Assembly (NCBI RefSeq): GCF_037975245.1
Contig: NC_092567.1
Location: 15,144,876-15,208,875, forward strand
DNA length: 64,000 nucleotides
Direction: 5' to 3'
DNA from: Apostichopus japonicus
Lineage: Eukaryota > Echinodermata > Holothuroidea > Aspidochirotida > Stichopodidae
The notes beneath the pieces were generated by a model. That model searched no databases and was not told the DNA's origin. It saw nothing but the letters and a program-made list of their open reading frames with translations. The translations under genes were made by a program, and so were the position numbers. Shown in pieces: positions 39,801-52,200 of the stretch; position 1 is the first letter of the stretch; each line of letters starts with the position of its first letter.

Positions 39801-42800
39801 GTCCTTGACTTCTTTAGCAGCATATACAGAGAAACCACTTTCCTGCACCACAGTGGCGTCAGCAGGGCAAAGGATCGGCCCCAACACTCTATTTGCAAAG
39901 ATAACCAGGTTTCATGTACTTCCGCCTCGCTCTCAGGACTCCAGAACAGAGAGATTGTGCCGTCTGGCATGGGACACCCGCACCACAGCTGCAGAATCTG
40001 GCACGGCCCTATGGGTCTCCCATATAGCCAGAAAGGAGAGTGTGAGGGCCGATGCTCTGCCCAGGGGACAACTCGACCTCAACGAGTAAACCCTTCGCAA
40101 GGAACACGCGGTAGGTTTTTCCACATGTTCGGCATACCTCTGATAGACCTGCTTACGACAAAGGGCAACAATGGGCTGCCCATCGTTTGTAACAGGCGGT
40201 CCCACCTGCAGCCTCCCACATAGCGCCAGGTCCCTGCCTTGAGACGGACCAGAGGTTTAAATTCTTCCCCCCCCTTTGGCATGATCAGCCAGATACTGAG
40301 GAAGATTCGCAGCTCCAAGGGTAAACTCATCCTAGTGGCTCCCTCCGGACCCCGGGTCCCAGGCCGCAGGTCCCACACGCAGGCCCCAGACGGGGACGTC
40401 TGGTTTTCCAGACGGCTCCACGCTGGGCATTAGCCCAGACATTGACCAGCTCACCAAAGGCATGGCTAATCGCCGTCCACGAGTCAGACAGTTAGCCCCC
40501 TCTGCGGGGCTCTCAGCAGTGCTGCATGCCCTGGCAGGGCCGCTGTACGAATCAACGGGGAACGCTTCCCTGGCTGCTCTTACAAAGAAACCACTCTTCG
40601 TCATTGCGGTAGCGTCAGCGTGAAGGAGTTACCTCCAAGCCCTAACAACCAAACAGAACCACATCAGATTCGAGGGCCATGGGGCGAGGACGGTTCCAGA
40701 CCCGTCCCTTATTGCCAAGAACCGGGCCTTGACTTTCTTGCCGGGGACATTCTCTTTCCGGAAATCAAAACCCTTTCATCAGTGGCTGAGGACAAGCGAT
40801 GGTGCCCAGTCAGGGCACTGAAGTGGTACTTAAACAGGACAGAGAAGTTGAGACAAACAGCCCCCCTTTTCATCCTGCCACGACCACCTTAAACAGCAAC
40901 CGCCAAGGATACCCTATCCCGATGGCTAGTAGAGATGATCCGCCCGTTCATGATGGGGGGATACCCGGCCAAGAGATCACAGGGGCCTCGGCTTCCACAG
41001 CTCTCTCTGCCGGTATCCCGATACAGGACATCCTCAAGGTGGCAGCGTGGAAAACACCAACTACGTCCGTCGCCTGTTACTTACCTGACACTCTACACGC
41101 CGAGGCAGCTTTTGGTAGCGCGGTGATGCGAGGTCCGGTTGGTACTTGGTCCCACCCCTCGGGCCTCCCACCATCGGGCAGTGCCACTCGGTGCTAAGGT
41201 TGTGAGGAGACAGGTAAGCGAGGAGCGAAGTAAATATTCCAAAACTTACTGGTTTGGATATTTACGAGTGACGAGCTTACCTGTCTCCATTCCCGCCTCC
41301 CTCCCCCGAGGGGGTGGGACACAGCCGGACGGGGGAGCAGTCGTTCGACTAGGCTCACGACTCCAAGCACAACACCAGATAGACAGAGCCAACAACTACT
41401 AAGAGTCACCGGCCAGGTCTATCGGTGAGGGTAACTTTGCACCCTGTGTTTTTCATAGGCGTACTCACCTAAGTTGCCTTAGGGTTAGCAAGTGTTGGGC
41501 CTTTACAGGATGAGGCTCCTTGTTAGGAAAAAGGGGTAGTTTCTCCTGCAGGGCTCAGGAGAGTGTCCCCCCCCTTACCCGCTGCGGCGGGGAGGATTAC
41601 ACTCTCCCTGCTAGGAAGGCATCAGTGCCTTTTGTTAAGGGCTCACCTTTGAGAAGTTTAGTCGACGGGAGTCCTTGGGGGTGGCCAGAGGATTCTGGCC
41701 ACCCCTATTTCGGTGACAGTGAGGCCACTTTTAAGGAGTGGTCTCATGAGTAGTGAGGAGTGACCGAGGGGGGGGGTTCGGTCATAGAGGGCGCACAGTG
41801 TTATTATTTTACCAGGACTTTATAGGCACGGTAGAATGAGGTGCTAAGGTTGTGAGGAGACAGGTAAGCTCGTCACTCGTAAATATCCAAACCAGTAAGT
41901 TTTGGAATATCTCAGTCAAACATTGCAGATTCATCTAAGTGGCCTGGCCACCTGGTCTAGGAAAGTTTCAATGTTATTTGATACAAAAATCGCACTGCAA
42001 TTCGTTATCATGACTCTAGAGGCAAGTATTGTTTCATGTGAGGAAGAATAAACTCTACGATTCCACCTTCCCCCAATTTTTGTTTGAATTTGATTTATGA
42101 CAAGTATCCGGACAACCCTGATAATATTTTCCGTAAGCTCATTTCATCGTTAATGTACTATGCAATTCCTTTTTTTTATTTGCAAAAAAAATTCCAGAAG
42201 CATATCTCAGTTTGATTGATTGCAGTCTCATTTGAGCAATTTTTGGAAACAGCCAAATACGTATTTCAACCAAATACGTATTACAACCAAATACGTATTT
42301 TTTTTTTTTTGAATTTAATTGATTTCAAATTTTAGTAAGATGTGTTCTTAATTTGTTTAATCATTTTCAGTACACTAAATAATGACCAGTATGATGCACT
42401 TTTAATTTTTTTGTATCAGAAATGCCAACCAGCCCGCTCCAGGGTCGACCGCGGGGAATGAAAAGTCAGCCAGAAGTCATAGTTTCATCAAGAAGAAAGT
42501 ACCAAAGACAGTCATGCCGCTGGTGAAGAGAAATCCAAACTCGACGGTCGTCAAGGAAGGTTGGCTCCAGAAGAGAGACAGCGGTCCTCTGGGCGTCTGG
42601 AGGAGAAGATGGTGCCTCCTCTCGGACTTTTGTTTATTCTATTACAAAGGTTTGTATATAATAATAATAATAATCAGCAGTTATTTTTAAGATGTTTAAG
42701 CGACCATCCGCGAGAAACCCTCAAGGGCTTATGGATTACAACTTACACGGCCGGGAGCTTCCAATTCAACATTTTAACTCAAATTTGGAATCTTTTCAAT

Positions 42801-45800
42801 TAAGAAAGTCTTTTCAGATGTGAAAACCGTAGATTGCTCTTGGATGAAAAACCCACCTTGCTATGACCCCGCCTGGAATCGAACCCTGAACCTCCCGATT
42901 GCTAAGCCTCATTGCTTCAAATGCCACCGCCTTTATACACTCGAGATTTTGGGGAAAATCTGCGTTCATAGACACATTTTTGGTCCGCCTTGTCTGTCAT
43001 ACTGGGAACATGAAAAAATGTGTTGCAAAGCTAGAATACATTAAGAGATTGAAAGGACAATACGACCAAATGACCAATGTCCAATTAACATCAACATTTA
43101 TATTTCCACCCGTGGCGTAACTCCTGTGGACAAATGGTATCCAAGTTCCCGAGAGCTTGGAAAGGCTAGAGCTTGAATTTACTGAGCCTGGCCTTCTTGT
43201 CAGCAAACATATCGATTAGTCCATCTATATCAAGTGACCATGCCTCCTCGCTCTCGATGGAAAGGCTAGCCAGCGAATCCAGCCGATCTTGAGAAATGGT
43301 TGAACATAGGTAAGTCTTGATTAGCTTCAACTTGGAGAATGATCTTTCTGCGGTCGCCACTGTGACCGGAAGTGTAATAAATAGGACCACAGCCGATAAC
43401 AGCTTTGAGTAGGTACTAAGGTCACAGTCATTCAGAAGCTGCAGGACTTCATAAACTTGTGACATGTCTCTCAAGTTATCACCATAGCACCAACGGAACG
43501 ACTCAATCTCATTTAACAAGGTCAGTTGTGTAGTCTGTTACATCCACGCCGTCTGTGCATATGTCTCCTTTGTATTTATCTGCATACACTCTGACAGTCT
43601 TATGGACCTCAATAATGTCAAGGGACAGAAGATTCTTGGGGAGAACGAAGTTGAAGGTATCAGCGACTAACTGCTGGCCTCTGAAGCGTTCTTCCAATTG
43701 GATGGTAGTGGTATCAATCACTCGATAGAACGTTTCAGCTGTGAATCTCTCCTCCGGGTCCCGTGGTCTGGTGTCAGAAGCGAATTCGTCAAAGAAACGA
43801 GGAGCGCGTCCCACTAGCTTGTTGACAAAACTGACAGGGACACCAACTTTCCGTGAAAAATCCGTGAATTCGAGCAGACCCTGCTCTGCGATGTTTCCAC
43901 TTGAATTCGCTGACGCGTGCCTAGTATCTTACCGGCCAAATTTGGGCAAAATATCAGCAAAACGGTGGAAAATATGCCAAATTCGATTTACTGTCTGATA
44001 CGGAAACATACAAATCCACACACAAATGTTAGGCATCGGCGATTTGGCCGATAGCTGAGGAAAGCATCAGCCAAAGGGGTTCAAATATGCCAAATTTGTG
44101 TCATTTGGCCAGTTATCGGCCAATGTCATGTGGCAACCCTGACCGAGAGCGAATTCATTGAAATTAGAGGCGCTATTTCGCTATAATATGTACCAGCGTA
44201 GCTTATCAATTCCAGTGTGTACCTCAGGCTCTTGAGTCAGTCGTGTGGAAAGAAGGATACAAGATTTGCAGTTGCAGGGGCATATGATTTATGACGAACG
44301 TATTCACGCACAGAAAAATATGTCTATTGTCTCGTTTATAGTTTCTTTTCCAACGAAAACGTGTCGTTTCAAAAAAAAAAGGAAAAACAAGGGTACCCCT
44401 CTTCTAAGTTCTGTACATCAGTGCAGCGGGGGCCCCCTTTGGTCAGGGGCCCCTGGGTTTGCCCCGTCCGAGCCCATAGGTGTTACACCGCTGCTCGACT
44501 ACCTCTGTTACCATAGGCACAACCTGTTCCATGTCTCCACTAGTAACCCCCTAACACTGTTCATGTCCCCCAAGGGCTCTGGAAAGCAGACTTATAGTCC
44601 CAGTACAACAGCATGAGTATGGTTACATATAGAATTCCCCTTGATATGAGTACAAGTATAAAGGCATAAGCATGAGTAGGGGTACAAACAGAATTCCCCT
44701 TGATATGAGAACAATTACAAGGCTATAAGCGAGAATATGGGTACAAACAAGAAGTCCTCTTGGTATGAGTGCAAATACAAGGCTGTAAGCGAGAGTAGGG
44801 GTACAACAGAATTCCCCTTGGTATAAGTACAAGAACAAGGCTATAAGCAAGAATATGGGTACAAACAAGAAGTCCTCTTGGTATGAGTGCAAATACAAAG
44901 CTGTAAGCGAGAGTAGGGGTACAACAGAGAACCCCTTGGTTTTGGTTACAAGTACAAGTCTGTAAGTGCAAGTTATGAGTACAATCAGAAAAGTATAAAT
45001 ATGTAATATTGCGCTAGTGCTCTTAATACTAGTTATTGAAAAGTGCAAATATAAATTATATACAAGTCAGAGTCTACAAGTAGTGCTAGATGCTAGATGA
45101 CCAGTACGAAAACTAACTCACTACAGATCTGCTGTAAAGTGAGATAAGCTCAGTTGGCAAGGCAATAGGTTTGTATTGCTTATAGTGTACCAAGAAATGG
45201 GATGTGTATTTGATAGGTGTGCATTTATGTAAATTTTACAGGTGAGTATGCTGCCAGGGAATAATCTCTATCAGGTATATGGATAGAAAATGGCAAACTG
45301 GGTTGCAAAGAACCCATTTGCTTTTTTTTTCTGTTTCTTTCTGATTTAAGCAAAGTTTGTGAACCTCCAGGCTGCTTTGTAGAATTCAAACACAAAAATT
45401 ATTCCCTGGTAACTAATAAATATTCAAGTCAGGTATTTTGAGGAGAACCACTATCTCTCTTCTTCTTCTCCTCTTGTTTCTCTTTGGTCGCAGAGCAGAT
45501 GTTAATTTTTTAGGGACACGAGTCGTATATTTGATCTCTAAATGTTTCTTTATTTGACTTTTGTAATTACAGCTCACGGTTCACAATTACACGTCATATA
45601 TTCTGTTTCTTCTTACGCACTTTATGCGGAGTGGTAACAGACGGTATCAGAACCCATGTCAGAATATGACCCTATCCCTTCAACGTGCACTTATGTATTT
45701 ACAGCGTCACCCAACTAATTGATATCCCCTTACGGCTGTGTCGATTTGAAAACTACGGTTTATGTTTTGTATCATTTCATAGATTCGACGAACAACGAGC

Positions 45801-48800
45801 ACGTCGGAAGTATCATGCTGCCGAGTTACCACGTCTGTCCCGTCGGACCGAAGGACAAAGGAACCAAGAAATTTGTATTCAAGGTACAATAGGCAGACAG
45901 TTTCCTGTCATTTCAGTGTAATTTGTAGAGTTTGATTGAGTTTGCCACATTATTCTCCAGCCGTTAAATTAAACACACAAATAGTCTAAGCAAATATCGC
46001 TAGCCTGTTGCAGTAATGTCAGAGCAAACTTGTGAGAAAGTCTTGTTATTTCCAAAAAGGAATACTTTGTATGTATGTATGTGTGTATGTATGTATGTAT
46101 TTTAGATCCTCCTGCAAGCAGGAACTCGAGAAGAAGCCTCATTGGCCTATCAAAGCCGCAAGCTGACCGACGTCAGTCCCTTAGATATCATATTTAACGT
46201 CCATGATTATGAATTGTCAATTGTCAACAACTCTGTAACTGGACGACATACATTAATCTTGGAGTGACTCGAACTCGGGACCTTATGATTGGAAGGCACC
46301 CACATTAACCACTGAGCTAACACTGCTAGGCCCACTTTAATAGGCCCTACTATACTGTCATAGCAGAAGTGCCCTGTACCTTGCCTATTTATATTGCATA
46401 TTCCAATTGGTGGGGGCTGAAGTTGTTTGTGCAATTTATTTTAACATTATGTCCTTTGTGATTTAGTTTTTGAGTTTTCAAAAATGTGAACGAAGGGCAG
46501 ACTGCCTGATAGCTGCATTTTGCACTGACCCCCTCTTATCAATCTTAAAGTTAAAAGAGATATGTTGATGGAAAATATTTCAATCCTTGCAGGTTTATTG
46601 CACTAACTATGATTTACATGTATACTTACCTGCATGAAACCTGCATGATACCTTTATCTGTTAAGGCTCGTTAGATATCCATGCAGATATTTCACAATAC
46701 CTATGAATTCATGCCTACATGATATTTTGTACAAAACTATGGTTATCTCCCCCTGCATGATAACCTAATCATCCATGCAGAGTTGTACAAAATATAACTA
46801 GCATGACTTTGTCCCTGCATGGTACAGAATCTAGGCGAGTTTGTAGGATTCACGATGATTTCATCTCTGGTGTGATATTATCTTCCAGTGTGAGCATGAC
46901 AACATGAGGACCTATTACTTTGCCGGGGTGAGCCAAGAGGACATGGAGAGTTGGATGAGTGCCTTACACTCTGCCTCAAAGTTACAGACAGAGGTTAATC
47001 AAAGGTAAGAGACATAGGCATAGAGGCTGGGGGGGGGGTGTAGCCCCCAACCCAAAATTTTTGTGAAAATTTGGGCAATATGCTGAGAATTTTTCGGGCA
47101 CCTACTGAAAGAAAATTATTTGCTATGTGTTTTTCAATGGTTAAACTGATATTATTATGATCATGATTATTGTAACGACTTTCCCAATAATTATAACCAA
47201 TATGGAAGGGTAATAACACGGCAAATGATTGTGTGTTATTGGCATGCGATGTAATAACCGATGCATGCCTATATGATATTCACATTAACATGTGAAAAAT
47301 TTTGGTAATATTTTACAAAGTCGTTTACAGCCCTCTCAAAACAAATTGGGCTCCTACCCCTATGGTAAGAGATGTAACTCTTGAGAAGGTCATTAGTATG
47401 GCGACCCCCTTTTTAATTTTGCAAAAACAGTTGCCAAAATTTACATTTCAAAAATCCTCCTGCTAGATATTCAGATTTTCCAGACTTTATAAGACAATTC
47501 GATGGTGACCCAGTGGGCGACAATGCCGTTTTAGGAGTGTCAGTAATAATGCTTGTTGAAGTGTGACCATGAATGACCATTGTTGACTGTGTACCATATT
47601 AGAGGGTTAGTGTAGGGGGGGGAGACTGATTTAAATACCTATAAAGGGGCTTCTTATGGTGATAATGGCACATCTCAAATGCTACCAGACAGTCTCATAT
47701 AGCAATATACTTCATAAGCTTCACTTGTAACAGCTTCTTTTTAAATTTCCAATTTTTTTGGTTTTTTGTATGTCTATTAAACAGTCTTTGGGTGACCAAA
47801 ATTCTATAATATTGAATGAAATTGTTATGTATAGCTAAATTCCTTCACTTGATGATAAAACTTGGATGGGCATCTTAAGCTTGACTTAGGTGCAATCTTA
47901 TCTCGAGTAAGCAAGGAGGATTGGTTAAAGTTGTCGGAATGTCGGAGAGAAGGCAAGAAACCAGTCTCTCATAAACAGATGGGTTGTGTCTAGAATAGAG
48001 CATCTCCTGCCATGCGGATGTAGTAGCATGAAAATATGGTCTTCAATTCTTGCATCAGCTTCACAACCTACGTTTTTGATACTGCGTATGGATAGTTTTG
48101 TTACTTTCTAACGTTAATGCCAATGCCTAGCCAGACTCTAGCCAGACTCTAGCCTGATTCTAGCCTGACTCTAGCCTGCCTAGACTGACTCTAGCCTGAC
48201 TCTAGGCTGACTCTAGTCTATCTCAGAGCAGATGTACCAAGAACTGCCCTTATTGGCATATAAAAGTAGGCCGAAAGCTCTGTATATGTCATCATGTAAC
48301 TAGGTCACATGCCAGCTGACAAGTTTGGCAAGAGCAAAAAAAAAGAAAAGAATTGATACAGTATTGTATGACACAGTGTTCTAGTTTCCACGGAGATGAA
48401 TCTGGTGAAATGTAAGCTATTGTCGTATGCGTGATTTTAAAATGCAACCAAGTCATGCATGCTTTAATTCAGTCAAACCGACGGAGAGCAGTTTTAGTTA
48501 TTGGTTTATCGTGCAGGGATATGGGATGAATTCATTACCAGAGCCATCGCAATGATAATACTCTGACTGTCTGTGAAGTGTGAATTTATGGGAGAAGCAT
48601 TTTGTAGTTGTACATGTTCATAGTAGAACAAACATGTCTTTCGCAGTTTTACAGCTCTGAGAAAGCACTTAAAAAGTGAGATTCAGTGCCGTTGCTCTAA
48701 CTTATTCTACGGCTAAGATAATAAGCTCTGACTCATTCTGGAATTTAGATAAAAAAGTGTTAAGACCAACTTTCCTTTAAGACTGAAACAATGAGAGTTC

Positions 48801-49211
48801 ATATCAAATCTTTCTAAGACTAAAATGGAAAGAGTTGATAGATGAATGATTCCATAAAAATTATGTGTAGGTCTGGAAGGAAAAAGGGTGTTAAAGTTAC
48901 AACAGGATGGTGCTGTTGTGTGTGTTGGCTCTAATCCATTGGGTGTTGAAGTTACGGCAGGATGGTGCTGTTGTGTGTGTTGGCTCTAATCCATTGCTTG
49001 TAGATCTCATCCACTTCCCTACTATCCCCTCCCCCTCCCCCACCTCACCGCATTTTCATCCCTAGCTGCGCCACTGCGTATCTACCGTTGTGAGTTTCCA
49101 TCTCGCGGCTTTTAATTATTTTACAGAGGGCACGTTTTTTCATTTTCTCCAATTTTTGGTTCCTTGCTGAAAGCAAAGGAACCTATGTATTCAGGTTGGC
49201 GTGTGTGTGTA

Positions 49212-49243
<32 letters not shown>

Positions 49244-52200
49244 ACGCTTAAGCTTGTATGCACGATAACTCAACAAGGGATTGACTGATCATGATCAAAC
49301 TTGGTGGGTGGGTGGCCCATAGTGAGTAGATGAACCCTATTGTTTTTGGTGCCCACAAAGGTCACCAAAGGTCAGTTATGGTCCAAAAACCCAAAATACT
49401 AAAACTGCAATAACTCCCAGTGCCAATGTGCGACAAGGTTGATATCTTGCGACAAGTTGTGAACTGGTTAGGGCAATATTTTGAAACTTAACGGTCATGT
49501 GATCTGAGGTCACCAAAGGTCAATTAATGTTAAAAAACTAGTATTTTTGCGATAACTTGAGAACGAATTGTCCGTTAGGGTTGGGAGTTGCTTCAGTGTA
49601 ATCCAATTGTCGACCCACATCTGGGTGACCCTTGACCTCAATTTGACCTCTGGTGACCTTTTCATGTTTTGGTGATTTTTACAGTTTCGATGCTATTTTC
49701 AGATGTCAAAGGTACCTTCCGATCATAAATATCGATAGGTTGACCCCCGTGTGACCTTTGTGTGCGAACTTATATGGGGTCAAAGTTTTCGGTCAGAGTT
49801 AGGATGGCTGTACAGACTTATCGTGTTGATTTTTGGAATCAGTAGATCAAACTACATTTGAAACCAAGGTCAAAAGGTCAAAGGTCACATTAGAAAAAAT
49901 GTGCTTAGTTTGGGAGAAAACGGGCGAAAAAGAAAATGTTTGGTTTTGATGCTAGATTTGGATATCAAAGGTACCTTCCGATCAAAAATGTCAATGGGTT
50001 GACACCCGGGTGACCTTTGTGTGTAAAGTTATACAAGGTCAAAGTTAATTTTCAGACATTTAATGCAATAACTCCCAGGGCCAAGGTGTAACAAGGTTGA
50101 TATTTTGGGACAAGTTGCAAATGGTATAGAGGAATATTTTCAAACTTAACGGTCATGTGATCCGAGGTCATCAAAGGTCAATTAATGTTAAAAAAGTAGT
50201 ATTTTCGGTGAGAAAATGGGCAAAGAAAAAAATGTTTGAATTCTTACAGTTTTGATGCTATATTCACGTCTCAACAATCAAAAATGTCAATAGGTTTACC
50301 CCAGGTGACCTTTGTGTGTGAAGTTTTATGAGGTCAAAGTTAATTTTCAGACATTTAGTGCAATAATTCCCAGTTCCAAGGTGTGACACGGTTGATATTT
50401 TGGGACAAGTTGCAAATGGTATAGGGGAATATTTTCAAACTTAACGGTCATGTGATCCGAGGTCACCAAAGGTCAATTAATGATAAAAAAATAGTATTTT
50501 TGCGATAACTTGAAAACAAATTGTCCGTTAGGGTTGGGAGTTGCTTCAATGTAATCCAATTGTCGACCCGCATCTGGGTGACCCTTGACCTCAATTTGAC
50601 CTCTGGTGACCTTTTCGTGTTTTGTGGATTTTTACAGTTTCGATGCTATTTTCAGATGTTAAAGGTACCTTCTGATCATAAATGTCAATGGGTTGACCCC
50701 AATGTGACCTTCGTGTGCGAACTTATACGAGTTCAAAGTTAAATAATATTAATGAGGTCACAGGTCAAACGTGAAAAACTCCCAAGTTGCAATAACTTAG
50801 CTACTATTTATTGGAATTTCGTCAAACTTGGTATGATGATATTGGTAGATAGTCTCCACACACTGATGTGTGTTGCAATTGATATCATGCATGTTTATAA
50901 GGGGGGGGGGGGCTAGCATTATTTCGTTATGAAAAGTTTGTATGCACAATAACTCAACAAGGGAATGACCAATCATTACCATACTTGGTGAGTGGGTGGC
51001 CCATAGTAAGTAGATTATCCCTGTTGATGTTGGTGCTCATTTCATGAATATTAATGAGGTCATGGGGTCAAACGTGAAATACTCCACATTGCAATTACTT
51101 GGCTACTATTACTAGTCGGAATTTCGTCAAACTTGGTATGATGATAATGGTAGATAGTCTTCACACACTGATGTGTGTTGCAATTGATATCAGGGCTTAG
51201 CATTACTTTGGCAACAAAAGTTTGTGAGCATAAATTACTGTTGTTGTATTAGGGCTTTGTTAGAAATTTCCCTATGAATGGAACTAATGAACAGCAGCAA
51301 GGAACCATGAAATGTTTTCATTCTGGTTTGGTTTGCCCTCAGAAAACCAGAGAAAGATGACGATGAAGATTGGGGTAGAAGGACCACCTTGCCACGCAGC
51401 GTCAGCCAACCGCCCAACGGCATGCACAACGACAACTCCAGGCCCAGTAACCGCCTCTCTGATCCGTACGCTAGGGTACAACCGCTCAGAGAGAATGATA
51501 GGCCGCATTCTTGGCAGAACGGATACGGGGAAAATGGTCACCCACCAAACAGGGAAGACGACGGACAAAGAGCAAAGCGAGACTATGAGGAGGTTCCAAG
51601 AAAGAACCATCAAGGGAGTTCACCTCTGTATGCTACCCCGCATAGGTAAATATAGTTCACCCCTGTATGCCAGCCCACATAGGTAAATATAGTTCACCTC
51701 TATATGTCAGCCCACATAGGTAAATATAGTTAACCTCTGTATGCCAGCCCACATAGGTAAATAAAGTTCACCTCTGTATGCTACCCCGCATAGGTAAATA
51801 TAGTTAACCTCTGTATGCTAGCATGCATAGGTAAATATAGTGAACCTCTGTATGCTAGCACGCATAGGTAAATATAGTTCACCTCTATATGCCAGCCCAC
51901 ATAGGTAAATATAGTTCACCTCTATATGTCAGCCCACATAGGTAAATATAGTTTACCTCTGTATGCCAGCCCACATAGGTAAATAAAGTTCACCTCTGTA
52001 TGCTACCCCGCATAGGTAAATATAGTTAACCTCTGTATGCTAGCACGCATAGGTAAATATAGTGAACCTCTGTATGCTATCCCACATAGGTAAATATAGT
52101 GAACCTCTATATGCTAGCCCGCATAGGTAAATATAGTTAACCTCTGTATGCCAGCCCACATTGGTAAATGTAGTTCACCTCTATACACTAGCCCGCATAG

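Larger units (their letters stand above)
34143..41910 (+). mobile_element. DIRS-like tyrosine-recombinase retrotransposon, degenerate
   Basis: A 7.77-kb element is bounded by inverted terminal repeats (left 34143-34281, right 41746-41910). An internal complementary region at 41191-41288 pairs exactly with the outer ends of both. This is the hallmark of DIRS1-type elements, which replicate through a circle and integrate with a tyrosine recombinase. Coding remnants, in the expected order, are a gag-like zinc-finger/Arg-rich region (36200-37777), an RNase H piece (about 39840-40350) and a tyrosine recombinase (about 40440-41150). All are broken by frameshifts and stops. Reverse transcriptase motifs are not visible, and two SINEs occupy part of the space where it would lie. 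GC content is much higher than in the flanks. It lies entirely within intron 4, in sense orientation. Confidence 0.85.
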
